From contig NZ_SMLG01000001.1 in assembly GCF_004349195.1 (NCBI RefSeq), positions 248,001 to 312,000 of the forward strand: a DNA stretch of 64,000 nucleotides. The letters run 5' to 3'. The translations under genes and the position numbers were made by a program. This DNA comes from Flavobacterium rhamnosiphilum (GTDB lineage: Bacteria; Bacteroidota; Bacteroidia; Flavobacteriales; Flavobacteriaceae). Shown here one piece after another: positions 24,788-31,401 of the stretch (its first letter is position 1; each line of letters opens with the position of its first letter). The notes beneath the pieces are model-generated. The model was not told the origin of the DNA. It made no database searches and was given only the letters and a program-made list of their open reading frames with translations.

Positions 24788-25132
24788 TTAGTACACCGGT
24801 TCATTTTTCAGCACATTGCTTTCTACGATGCTTTCTTCTTCTGAAAGATATTCGTATCTGTGGGACATTTTAATGATCTCACCAGTTTCCCTGATGGTAA
24901 ACTCATAGGGGTCAACTGTTACCTTTTTTATCGTTCCGGGCATTTGAGTGCCAATTAATGCTTTACAGGTTGGCTCATTAAACGTACACGGTACTTTAGT
25001 TGTTCGCGCAGTAAAGTAAGTCTTTCCGGTTTCTTTACTTTTTACAGATTCAATTCCTCCTTGTACTTCAAGAGCATAGAAAGTTTCCCCATTCTCTCTT
25101 TGATATTTTTTGTAATCTACAATTGTAACCAT
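24788..25132 (-). CDS. Small hypothetical protein, possibly nucleic-acid binding
   Basis: About 115 residues counted from MVTIVDYKKYQRENG; an upstream ATG at 25159 would add nine residues, but the shorter start gives the cleaner N-terminus. The pattern of strands (YALEVQGGIESVKSK, YFTARTTKVPCTFNEP, IKKVTVDPYEFTI) could fit an OB-like fold. It is a single-gene transcript ended by its own terminator, beside the ATPase/DUF3871 operon. No firm family. Confidence 0.5.
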   Translation of the reverse strand: MVTIVDYKKYQRENGETFYALEVQGGIESVKSKETGKTYFTARTTKVPCTFNEPTCKALIGTQMPGTIKKVTVDPYEFTIRETGEIIKMSHRYEYLSEEESIVESNVLKNEPVY

Positions 25133-25340
25133 AGTTTTTATAATTTTAAGATTAAACATTGACGGGCATATCCCAAATTATAAAAAGTGTAGGGGGTGAA
25201 TGTGTGGTATACTAAGCGTATGACTTTAAAAAAAAATTAAATAATTTTTTGAATGGGTTTAAGTAAGATAAAAAACTCTTTAATATGCATAGTGGAGTAT
25301 TGAAAAAAGTATTGCGCGATATACTTTCTTAAAAGTTACT

Positions 25341-26351
25341 TTATTTTTTGTTACAGTTTTCTTTAATTTTTTGATAAGCTATTGTTTCCCCAAGTTCCCC
25401 GGCTTTTGATAAGTCTTGACAACCTTTAGTTTTCTCTCCTTTTTTAATACGAGCTAATCCTCTAACCAGATAAGAATTTCCATTTGGCTCAATGTTTATT
25501 GCTTTAGTACAATCAGAAATACACTTGTCTAATTGTCCTAGATTCAAGAGTATTTCAGCTCTAGTATCCCAAATAAACCATTCCGTTTTATCTAATTGCA
25601 AAGCTTTTTCAACAAGGGGTAATGCTGCTTTATAGCTTCCTAGTTCTACCAAACAATAAGCTTTATTGTTATAAACGGTTGAAAATTTATAATTTTGAGG
25701 ACTAACCTTTCCTTCCATTGACAATATTTTATCATAGTCACTAATAGCTCCGTACTTATCTCCAATTTCACTTTTTGCTAATGCTCTCATGAAAATAGCA
25801 TCAGTATCATTAGGTTCATTTTCAAGGTATTTTGAATAACTAAAAATTGCTTTTGAATAATCTTCATTTTCATAATGCTCATTACCTTCATTCAAAAAAT
25901 CCTCAACTTCATTTGTTTGTGAGTCTTGACTCTCAGGTGGATTTTGATTCTCAGGTAAATTTTGAGTTGCTGGTATTTTAGAATTTTGCTCTGAAACGAA
26001 TAAATTATATTCTGTAATAATTTCATTTATTCCTATTTCTCTTTGGTTTAAGACTTTTGTGGCACGAGCCAAATCTTCATCTTCCATTGAGGTTAAAACA
26101 CCGTATTCTCCGTTTAATCTCCCCAAAAAAGGCTCTTCTTTAATAACAGTTTTTAATTCAAGTACCCGTTTTTTTAAATGATATAAATATTTTTGATTTT
26201 CATTGTATTTAGCCTGAAGAGCCATTGGAACAGACATTATTTCACTACGTGTCATAGGGGTATAAGTAGAGGTAGATATTGTGCTATATCTATTTTGAGC
26301 GTATGTCGATATCACTGATATTAAGAGTAGTAATGTGATTATTTTTTTCAT
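25341..26351 (-). CDS. Exported TPR protein (element cargo)
   Basis: 336 residues. A signal peptide (MKKIITLLLLISVISTYA, then Q) leads into a helical region, a Pro/Gln-rich linker (NLPENQNPPESQDSQTNEVE, around 128-147) and three to four TPR motifs (YSKAIFSYSKYLENEPNDTD; YNNKAYCLVELGSYKAALPL; WDTRAEILLNLGQLDKCISD). It probably acts in the periplasm as a scaffold. It is 15 bases downstream of the repeat protein and likely co-transcribed with it. No link to element mobility is evident. Confidence 0.75.
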   Translation of the reverse strand: MKKIITLLLLISVISTYAQNRYSTISTSTYTPMTRSEIMSVPMALQAKYNENQKYLYHLKKRVLELKTVIKEEPFLGRLNGEYGVLTSMEDEDLARATKVLNQREIGINEIITEYNLFVSEQNSKIPATQNLPENQNPPESQDSQTNEVEDFLNEGNEHYENEDYSKAIFSYSKYLENEPNDTDAIFMRALAKSEIGDKYGAISDYDKILSMEGKVSPQNYKFSTVYNNKAYCLVELGSYKAALPLVEKALQLDKTEWFIWDTRAEILLNLGQLDKCISDCTKAINIEPNGNSYLVRGLARIKKGEKTKGCQDLSKAGELGETIAYQKIKENCNKK

Positions 26352-26366
26352 TTTTTTTGATTTGTA

Positions 26367-26804
26367 TTATTGTTTTGGGTAAAACACTAAATTTCCAGAA
26401 TAGTCTTCTTTGTAGGTTCCAAGTACATTTCCGTATTTATCTTTTTTTACGGTATTTCCAGAATAATCTTTTGAATACGTATAAAGTACATTCCCATATT
26501 GGTCTTTTTCTACTGTATTTCCTGCATAATCTTTCGACTTTGTAGTTTGAGTATTCCCGTATTGGTCTTTTGTCACTGTTCTACCTGAATAATCTTCTGA
26601 TTCAGTTTTAATAACATTTCCGTATTTGTCTTTCCATACCAGTTTTCCTGAATAATCGGTTGAAGCAATAGCTATGACATTGCCATATTCATCTTTAGCA
26701 ACAGTATTTCCGGAATAATCTTTTGAGTAGGTTATCTTCTGATTTTGACAAAAACTTAAAGTTGTTACTAATAAAAAGGTCATTGTTAAAATTAATTTTT
26801 TCAT
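26367..26804 (-). CDS. Secreted protein made of 21-residue DYSG tandem repeats
   Basis: 145 residues from MKKLILTM, which gives a standard signal peptide ending SFCQ. An upstream ATG at 26849 would add MLKTVQSRQETIYSK, but that part belongs to a leader shared with another gene. The mature protein is five perfect-length repeats of 21 residues and one partial, with consensus DYSGNTVxKDxYGNVxxTxS. The Tyr/Gly pattern recalls RHS/YD-type or beta-strand surface repeats. Function unknown. Repeat number may vary because the 63-bp DNA units are similar. Confidence 0.7.
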   Translation of the reverse strand: MKKLILTMTFLLVTTLSFCQNQKITYSKDYSGNTVAKDEYGNVIAIASTDYSGKLVWKDKYGNVIKTESEDYSGRTVTKDQYGNTQTTKSKDYAGNTVEKDQYGNVLYTYSKDYSGNTVKKDKYGNVLGTYKEDYSGNLVFYPKQ

Positions 26805-26823
26805 CTTACTATAAATTGTTTCC

Positions 26824-26850
26824 TGCCTACTCTGTACAGTTTTCAGCATC
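26824..26850 (-). repeat. Shared 27-bp leader, copy 1
   Basis: Identical over 27 bases to 28355-28381, with weaker similarity continuing into GTT(C/G)TTG. Read on the minus strand it starts with ATGCTGAAAACTGTACAGAG and contains the palindrome CTGTACAG. It precedes the DYSG-repeat gene; in that frame it codes MLKTVQSRQ. Confidence 0.7.
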
Positions 26851-26899
26851 TCTGTTCTTGAAATTGGTTTTTTTAATAATGAGGTTAAATAATCCGCAA

Positions 26900-27109
26900 T
26901 TACTTACTAAACGTCTTATATACTCCATAGCCAACCGCACCAACCACAATTAAAACAATCCAAGCACCAATACTCTCTCCAATACCTCCCATAAAGCTCT
27001 CGCCATGCATCATTCCAGACAAACCCCATAGTGGTAATAAGAATAGTAATATGATTGCTATAACACCAATCTTTGCGCATCCGCTAATGTCTTTTTTTTC
27101 TTCTGCCAT
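26900..27109 (-). CDS. Small two-helix membrane protein
   Basis: 69 residues. Two hydrophobic helices (IGVIAIILLFLLPLWGLSGM and IGAWIVLIVVGAVGYGVY) are joined by a glycine-rich loop; the N-terminus is charged and probably cytoplasmic. No domain recognised. It sits among exported cargo genes of the element. Its similarity to holin-like or small accessory membrane proteins is only in size. Confidence 0.6.
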   Translation of the reverse strand: MAEEKKDISGCAKIGVIAIILLFLLPLWGLSGMMHGESFMGGIGESIGAWIVLIVVGAVGYGVYKTFSK

Positions 27110-27176
27110 AATTCTTTTTAAGTATTTATTGAGTAATTCTTATATTTTAGTTTTATCAAAGTGACTTTAATTTATC

Positions 27177-27518
27177 TTAAAAGGGCATTACGCCTAAATA
27201 CATTAGATTGTTGTTTTCTTTAACTACGATTGACAGGAGGGGATATTTATGGGTATTGTCATAAAAGTTATAATTAAGCACTTCTTTATCTGTGTCCAAA
27301 GTGGGCTGTTCTATTTTTAAAGTCAGTTTTCCTTCAGAACTCTCATGAGCTTGATTTATCATTCCTTTAAAAAATTGATAAAAATCCTTTTTATTAGGTG
27401 CTTCTGTCTCTACCTCCGCTAACATTAGAAAAGGTAAAAATGATTCAGGGTCATTATTGATACATGATAAAACCAACTCAGTCTTAATTTTTTCTATTGA
27501 TGTTTGTTGCCAAATCAC
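27177..27518 (-). CDS. Hypothetical protein
   Basis: 113 residues, no signal peptide. Helical first half (IEKIKTELVLSCINNDPESF) and beta-rich second half (KLTLKIEQPTLDTDKEVLNY, then PLLSIVVKENNNLMYLGVMP). No recognised domain. It lies within a run of same-strand small cargo genes with spacings of 36 to 67 bases. The fold pattern is compatible with an immunity or inhibitor-type protein, but there is no direct evidence. Confidence 0.5.
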   Translation of the reverse strand: MIWQQTSIEKIKTELVLSCINNDPESFLPFLMLAEVETEAPNKKDFYQFFKGMINQAHESSEGKLTLKIEQPTLDTDKEVLNYNFYDNTHKYPLLSIVVKENNNLMYLGVMPF

Positions 27519-27554
27519 TTTTACCTTTGTTTAAGTTATTCTTTAATTTTAAAA

Positions 27555-28337
27555 TTAATTTGTGTAAGTGTATGCGTATTGATGAGTTTTACTATTGGAG
27601 TAATCATACGCAACTACTGATATAGGTTGATTCTCATCGTTGTATTGATAAATAAAACTGTAAATTAAAACCCCGTTTTTATAAACTTCTTTGATGTTGT
27701 TTGGAGATAAAAAATGATACAGATAATTACGACCTAATAGCGGACAGATGTAATCGTCTAGCAATCCAAATTTTGTATACAGGACATTGAAGGGGTTTAT
27801 TTTGTCGTCAAAAGTGAATGTGTATTCGTATGGATTACTGCCGGGATGTTTTTGTTTTGTAAGCTGAGTATTATTGTATACAAATTCATTGCTTAGAGAG
27901 TTGTTTTCGATGATACTAGTAATTTGTTTTTGACTGTTTAAATTGTAGATATAATCTCTGTAAATCGATTTGTAAAAAATGCTGTTAGTCATGTACGATA
28001 TTGTTTCTACAGGATAACTATTTAAATTATAGTTGTATGAGAAATCCTCTGGATTTACTACATCGCCTTTAGCATAGTCATCATCATGTGCAATTTTAAT
28101 TAGTTTCTTGTTTTCATAACCTAGCTGTTGGATAGCCATGTAATTGTTCAATTCCCCGTAATTAACTTTGGTTAGAATATTGTTCTCATAATGGTAGGAA
28201 CTGAAACCACCGTATGTCTCCCCAGTTTCTGTTACCGATTTTAATAATTTGACATTTGAATTACTAGGTTGGTTATCTTCTGGTTTAGAACACGAAAACA
28301 AAAATGCGAATGATAAAACAAAAATTAGATTCTTCAT
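27555..28337 (-). CDS. Lipoprotein with RHS-like beta repeats
   Basis: 260 residues. Lipobox LFSC (Cys16). The body has repeated short strand pairs typical of Bacteroidota lipoproteins in the DUF4595/RHS-like group: YENNILTKVNY, YENKKLIKIAHDDD, FVYNNTQLTKQKHP, YTFTFDDKINPFNVLYTKFG. Probably on the periplasmic side or cell surface. Upstream lie the shared 27-bp leader and a promoter overlapped by a palindrome, divergent from a small XRE regulator that could control it. Function unknown. Confidence 0.65.
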   Translation of the reverse strand: MKNLIFVLSFAFLFSCSKPEDNQPSNSNVKLLKSVTETGETYGGFSSYHYENNILTKVNYGELNNYMAIQQLGYENKKLIKIAHDDDYAKGDVVNPEDFSYNYNLNSYPVETISYMTNSIFYKSIYRDYIYNLNSQKQITSIIENNSLSNEFVYNNTQLTKQKHPGSNPYEYTFTFDDKINPFNVLYTKFGLLDDYICPLLGRNYLYHFLSPNNIKEVYKNGVLIYSFIYQYNDENQPISVVAYDYSNSKTHQYAYTYTN

Positions 28338-28344
28338 AATTTAT

Positions 28345-28381
28345 TTAAAAATATTGCCTACTCTGTACAGTTTTCAGCATC
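28345..28381 (-). repeat. Shared 27-bp leader, copy 2, containing a short uORF
   Basis: 28355-28381 is identical to 26824-26850. Starting at the ATG whose first base is 28380, the minus strand reads an 11-codon frame (MLKTVQSRQYF, stop) ending 7 bases before the lipoprotein start. The same MLKTVQSRQ peptide heads copy 1. This could be a leader peptide, or simply the edge of a duplicated 5' region. Confidence 0.6.
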
Positions 28382-28402
28382 CCCGTTGTTGTTTCTATGT
28401 TT

Positions 28403-28424
28403 CAAATATAGGCAAATCTGCCTA
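28403..28424 (-). promoter_or_regulatory. Promoter of the lipoprotein gene overlapped by a palindromic operator
   Basis: On the minus strand TATATTTG (plus 28403-28410) fits the -7 box. A perfect inverted repeat TAGGCA-AATC-TGCCTA (28409-28424) overlaps its upstream edge. The divergent HTH gene starts 35 bases away, so this is the likely operator for that regulator. The half-site TGCCTACT also occurs in both shared leader copies. Confidence 0.6.
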
Positions 28425-28458
28425 CTGAATAATAACTTAATTCCTCGAATTTTATTTC

Positions 28459-28692
28459 GTGGATAATCAAGAAAAAAAAAGAATATTAATTAGCTTTGGT
28501 GGAAAACTTCGAGAACTCCGTTTAGCAAAAGGTTTCACTCAGGAACAGCTTGCAAATGAACTAGGTGTCGAAATTTCCCAAATCAGCAGAATTGAAAGAG
28601 GCGTTATTAATACTTCTGTTACAACTTTGTATGCAATTTCCAAAACCTTAAAAATTGATATTTCTCAATTATTCCTTTTTGACACTCCTTAA
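28459..28692 (+). CDS. Small XRE-family transcriptional regulator
   Basis: 77 residues; GTG start (in-frame, beginning MDNQEKKR). The whole protein is one HTH_3 domain: LRELRLAKGFTQEQLANELG, then VEISQISRIERGVINTSVTT and LYAISKTLKIDISQLF. It is divergent from the lipoprotein gene, with a palindromic operator between them, so it probably represses that promoter and possibly itself. It resembles the small C-type controllers found with restriction systems, but here it is over 9 kb from hsdM. Confidence 0.8.
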   Translation: MDNQEKKRILISFGGKLRELRLAKGFTQEQLANELGVEISQISRIERGVINTSVTTLYAISKTLKIDISQLFLFDTP

Positions 28693-28756
28693 TTTTAAAT
28701 TCAAAACAAACCTATACTACTTTTAATAGTGTCTTTTACGGTGATTTTTTCATGGT

Positions 28757-29143
28757 TTATTTTTTAAAAAGCAATAAATGAAAGTTACCCGTAACTAGAT
28801 CTCCGCCTACATATGGACTCCCTTCCACCATAAAAGAAGCTTTTTTCTTCTTGCCGTCCATGGTCATCAAGTAATAGAAAATGTTCGTGTCTCTTCCGTC
28901 ATCACCTTTTATTTGTAATTTACTGGTCACTAGATACGTCGCTTTGCTTTCTTCTCTTGATATAGTTAAGTATTCTATATTCTTTTTTTTGTAAATACTC
29001 ACAACAGTTTTGACGTAATGCGCTTCATTTTGCATCACTCCTTCTGGAGCATTTATGTAGAGACTATATGTGTAAGTTCTGTTGTATTGCGAGAACATAG
29101 TTACTGATACTAGCATAATTAGTAATAATAATATTTTTTTCAT
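28757..29143 (-). CDS. Secreted hypothetical protein
   Basis: 128 residues. A signal peptide (MKKILLLLIMLVSVTMFS, then Q) precedes a beta-rich body: YTYSLYINAPEGVMQNEAHY, IEYLTISREESKATYLVTSK, IFYYLMTMDGKKKKASFMVE. No cysteines in the mature part; periplasmic or secreted. No family recognised. It converges with the small XRE regulator and is the cargo gene nearest the integrase on the minus strand. Confidence 0.6.
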   Translation of the reverse strand: MKKILLLLIMLVSVTMFSQYNRTYTYSLYINAPEGVMQNEAHYVKTVVSIYKKKNIEYLTISREESKATYLVTSKLQIKGDDGRDTNIFYYLMTMDGKKKKASFMVEGSPYVGGDLVTGNFHLLLFKK

Positions 29144-29416
29144 AATTTGGGATTGTGATAAAACGTCTTTTTTTGCTTAAAGGAATGGTCATTTGCTAAC
29201 AAAGGAAGGCGTAATACTTCCTGCTCACAATACCCACTTTTAGTGATTTGTTGGCAAAGTAATTTGTTTTCAAATCATTCCATTACGGGTTTCCACATTC
29301 TGTAAAATAAACCGCTGTTATTTTAGATTATTAACAAGGACTTTCTTCAGCACTTTTAGATTAGTGTATTACATGATTCACCGATTTTATATCATTACAC
29401 AAATCTAATTTAATTT
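29144..29416. other. Intergenic region between divergent genes
   Basis: About 270 AT-rich bases before the palindrome at 29417. It should hold the promoter of the secreted-protein gene (minus). I see no ORF and no hairpin with a T-run. Confidence 0.35.
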
Positions 29417-29432
29417 TCGACTTATAAGTCGA
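29417..29432. promoter_or_regulatory. 16-bp perfect palindrome, probable operator
   Basis: TCGACTTATAAGTCGA is fully self-complementary and lies 45 bases before the small HTH gene at 29477. The position fits a dimer-binding site controlling that gene. Confidence 0.5.
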
Positions 29433-29476
29433 TAGGTGAAGAGAATTTTGATTTAGTCATTTGTTTTCTTTGCTCA

Positions 29477-29722
29477 ATGCAGAAGCATCTTGAACAGATA
29501 GAACATGAATTAGTCAAAAGGATATACAAAGAGTTCCTTGTAAAATTCGATGGTAATAAATCTGAGTTTGCCAGAGCAGCACTATGTTCAGAAACTACCG
29601 TAAGAAGAGTGTTTAGAAATGAACAAAGAATGACTGTTGATTTACTATTGAGATTCTGTTTTGCTTTGGGTATAGATGTAAATAAAATTTTTGAAGGAAT
29701 AAATATTTTAAATGAGAAATGA
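29477..29722 (+). CDS. Small HTH protein near the integrase
   Basis: 81 residues. A central helix-turn-helix (NKSEFARAALCSETTVRRVF around residues 27-46, then RNEQRMTVDLLLRFCFALGI) has the spacing of XRE/Cro-type repressors. The N-terminus is a charged helix. It converges with the integrase gene (37 bases between stops) and could act as an excision/repression factor, as small HTH proteins next to integrases often do; this role is inferred. A perfect palindrome lies upstream. Confidence 0.65.
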   Translation: MQKHLEQIEHELVKRIYKEFLVKFDGNKSEFARAALCSETTVRRVFRNEQRMTVDLLLRFCFALGIDVNKIFEGINILNEK

Positions 29723-29759
29723 GCCTAAAACGTTTTAAATGCGTTAGACTCATTCTGTG

Positions 29760-30971
29760 CTATTTTAATTTGTCCTTTAGATTAGCCATCGCTTCACTAA
29801 CTTTATTCTGCACTACCTTACCATAACTTTCCTGTGTAATAACCATGTTTGAGTGACCCAGTAGTTCTGATACAATTTCCATTGGAATATCATTGTAAAG
29901 CAAGACAGTAGAAGCAAATGTCTTTCTTGCAATGTGGTGCGTCAATCTTTTTTCAATTCCAGTTATAGCTGAAATTTCCTTGAGATAAGAATTGAATTTT
30001 TGATTGCTTATTGGTGGGAATATGTGGTTACTATCGGTTGAGTATTTCTCAATAATTTCTTGTGCTTTTGGCAGAATTGGAATGGAGATTTGACGCTGTG
30101 TTTTCTCTCTCTTCATCTGAATCCAGTTAATGCTGTCAAAACCTATCTGAATATTCTGCTTTTCAAGATTTGTCATTTCGTTATACGCTAGCCCTGTGTA
30201 ACAACAGAAAATAAATAAGTCTTGAATGACGCTTAATCTCTTTTGTTGTAATACTGTTTCTTCAACGGTTTTGAGTTCTTCAGTAGTAAGGAATATAACG
30301 GTTTTACGAACTGTTTTGGACTTGTGAAGTATAAAAGGATCCCTGTCTAAATATCCTTCTGAAATGGCTTGTTTTATTGGGGTTCTAAGCCTTTGAATGG
30401 TTTTGTTGATAGTAATTTGTTCTTGTTTCTTCTCTGTCTTTAAATAGTAATCAAAATCATCTAAAAATTGTAAACTCAATTCTTCTAAAGGAAAATCTGT
30501 TTTTTTAAATTTCCATTTCAGGAATGCTTCTAAATGGTTTCCCACATAAACGAATTTATTATAGGTGTTGTCTTTGATTTCTAAACCTACTAGTTTTTTA
30601 ATTCTGGCTAGATACTGTTTGTAGTAGGAAAGGACAAATTCCTTCTTTTTGATTTCTACACCTACGAATGTTTTGTAGATGTTGTCAAGAGTACAATCTT
30701 CGCCCTGAAGTTGAAATACCAAAATAATGTTGTTTATCTTAATTTGGACTTGTTCAATCTGAGCATTAATAAATTTGTAGTTTGTGTCTTGTACGCTTAC
30801 TTTTTGAAGTTTGTTTTCCCAGTAGTTTGGGTTTACAAATAGTCCAGTAGAGAATTGTTTTCGCTCTTTGTTAAGAGTGATTCTACAATAAAGGGGACAT
30901 AGTCCTTTAGAGTTTGTCTTTACGCCACTTATTACGAATAAGATGGTCACCTTTTTTTGGTTCATTTCCAA
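29760..30971 (-). CDS. Tyrosine recombinase/integrase, IntDOT-like
   Basis: 403 residues. An N-terminal arm-binding domain and a SAM-like core-binding domain (about 105-205) precede the catalytic domain. Catalytic landmarks are HHIARKTFAS (HxxR), LLGHSNMVIT (second His) and the Tyr in ESYGKVVQ. In the first motif the usual TGLR is TGLAYNEM: the first catalytic Arg is absent, as in IntDOT of CTnDOT and many Bacteroidota integrases. It lies 219 bases from the intact tRNA-Asn and reads away from it. It should catalyse integration at the tRNA 3' end and, with a helper, excision. Confidence 0.93.
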   Translation of the reverse strand: MEMNQKKVTILFVISGVKTNSKGLCPLYCRITLNKERKQFSTGLFVNPNYWENKLQKVSVQDTNYKFINAQIEQVQIKINNIILVFQLQGEDCTLDNIYKTFVGVEIKKKEFVLSYYKQYLARIKKLVGLEIKDNTYNKFVYVGNHLEAFLKWKFKKTDFPLEELSLQFLDDFDYYLKTEKKQEQITINKTIQRLRTPIKQAISEGYLDRDPFILHKSKTVRKTVIFLTTEELKTVEETVLQQKRLSVIQDLFIFCCYTGLAYNEMTNLEKQNIQIGFDSINWIQMKREKTQRQISIPILPKAQEIIEKYSTDSNHIFPPISNQKFNSYLKEISAITGIEKRLTHHIARKTFASTVLLYNDIPMEIVSELLGHSNMVITQESYGKVVQNKVSEAMANLKDKLK

Positions 30972-31054
30972 TTGTGTTTGAGTTAAACAATTGGCATAAC
31001 AATCAGTAAAATGGGGGTCACCTTTAAAATTTAGATGGTCACCTTATAGTCACC
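30945..31054. promoter_or_regulatory. GGTCACC repeats, probable arm-type integrase sites
   Basis: GGTCACC at 30945-30951, 31016-31022 and 31037-31043, and AGTCACC at 31048-31054, all in the same orientation. The last three are 21 and 11 bases apart, close to two and one helical turns. They sit between the integrase start and the attachment repeat, where arm-type sites belong. A hairpin-forming CCAATTGT...ACAATTGG overlaps the integrase start region. Confidence 0.55.
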
Positions 31055-31145
31055 CTTTATTTGTAAAAAACCTGTCAAAGTTGTCAACCTATTGAAATTC
31101 CTTTTTCAATAGAATCACACGAAATACTGCTTTCACTATAGCCTA

Positions 31146-31216
31146 AAAACAAAAAAGACCTTACATTGCTGTAAAGTCTTTTTAAAAAGCTCCCTCTCTT
31201 GGGCTCGAACCAAGGA
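31146..31216 (-). repeat. Right attachment repeat (attR-type), 71 bp
   Basis: Identical to 10229-10299. It covers the tRNA-Asn terminator and the last ~27 bases of the tRNA gene, so the element regenerates a complete tRNA on this side. Confidence 0.92.
31151..31183 (-). terminator. Terminator of tRNA-Asn
   Basis: On the minus strand AAGACTTTACA pairs with TGTAAGGTCTT (one G-U pair) around a GCAA loop, followed by a run of T. It is duplicated at the left end of the element as part of the 71-bp repeat. Confidence 0.85.
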
Positions 31217-31263
31217 CCCTCTGATTAACAGTCAGATGCTCTAACCAACTGAGCTAAGAAGGA
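31190..31263 (-). tRNA. tRNA-Asn (anticodon GTT)
   Basis: 74 nt. Read on the minus strand it starts TCCTTCTTAGCTCAG and ends GAGAGGGA plus discriminator G. The acceptor stem (TCCTTCT/AGAGGGA) pairs with one G-U. The D arm (AGCTCAGTTGGTTAGAGC), the anticodon loop CTGTTAA with GTT, and the T arm (TTGGTTCGAGCCCAA) are all present. CCA is not encoded. It is the integration target of the element. Confidence 0.95.
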
Positions 31264-31401
31264 AACTGTATATTTTTATTCTGGTATTGAATGAACGTTT
31301 TTGGGTGCTTATTAGTGAGGTGTGTTTCACTTGTAAAGCGGTGCAAAGATAGGGCTTAATTTGATTTCTGCAAGCAAAAATAAAACTTTTTTCAATTTTT
31401 T

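Larger units (their letters stand above)
10229..31216. mobile_element. tRNA-Asn integrated element (~20.9 kb), IntDOT-like integrase
   Basis: The ends are perfect 71-bp direct repeats, the right one forming the 3' end of an intact tRNA-Asn, and the tyrosine recombinase gene is the first gene inside that end. Between them lie, from the left, a putative toxin-antitoxin-chaperone module, hsdR, a candidate sRNA, two accessory genes with hsdS and hsdM, a GIY-YIG endonuclease, a RepA-like ATPase, unknown genes, DUF3871, a RecA-like ATPase, and several exported proteins with small HTH regulators. I see no relaxase, coupling protein, conjugation (Tra) or phage structural gene. It therefore looks like a mobilizable or satellite-like element, not a full ICE or prophage. 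Confidence 0.9.

Noticed and set aside
26824..28381. Integron cassette attC sites
   Set aside because: The shared 27-mer lacks the R'/R'' core pair (RYYYAAC/GTTRRRY) and no IntI-type integrase with its extra domain is present.
10229..31216. Complete prophage
   Set aside because: No capsid, portal, terminase, tail or lysis genes were recognisable, despite a phage-like RecA-type ATPase.
10229..31216. Complete integrative conjugative element
   Set aside because: No relaxase, coupling protein or Tra-type secretion genes were seen.
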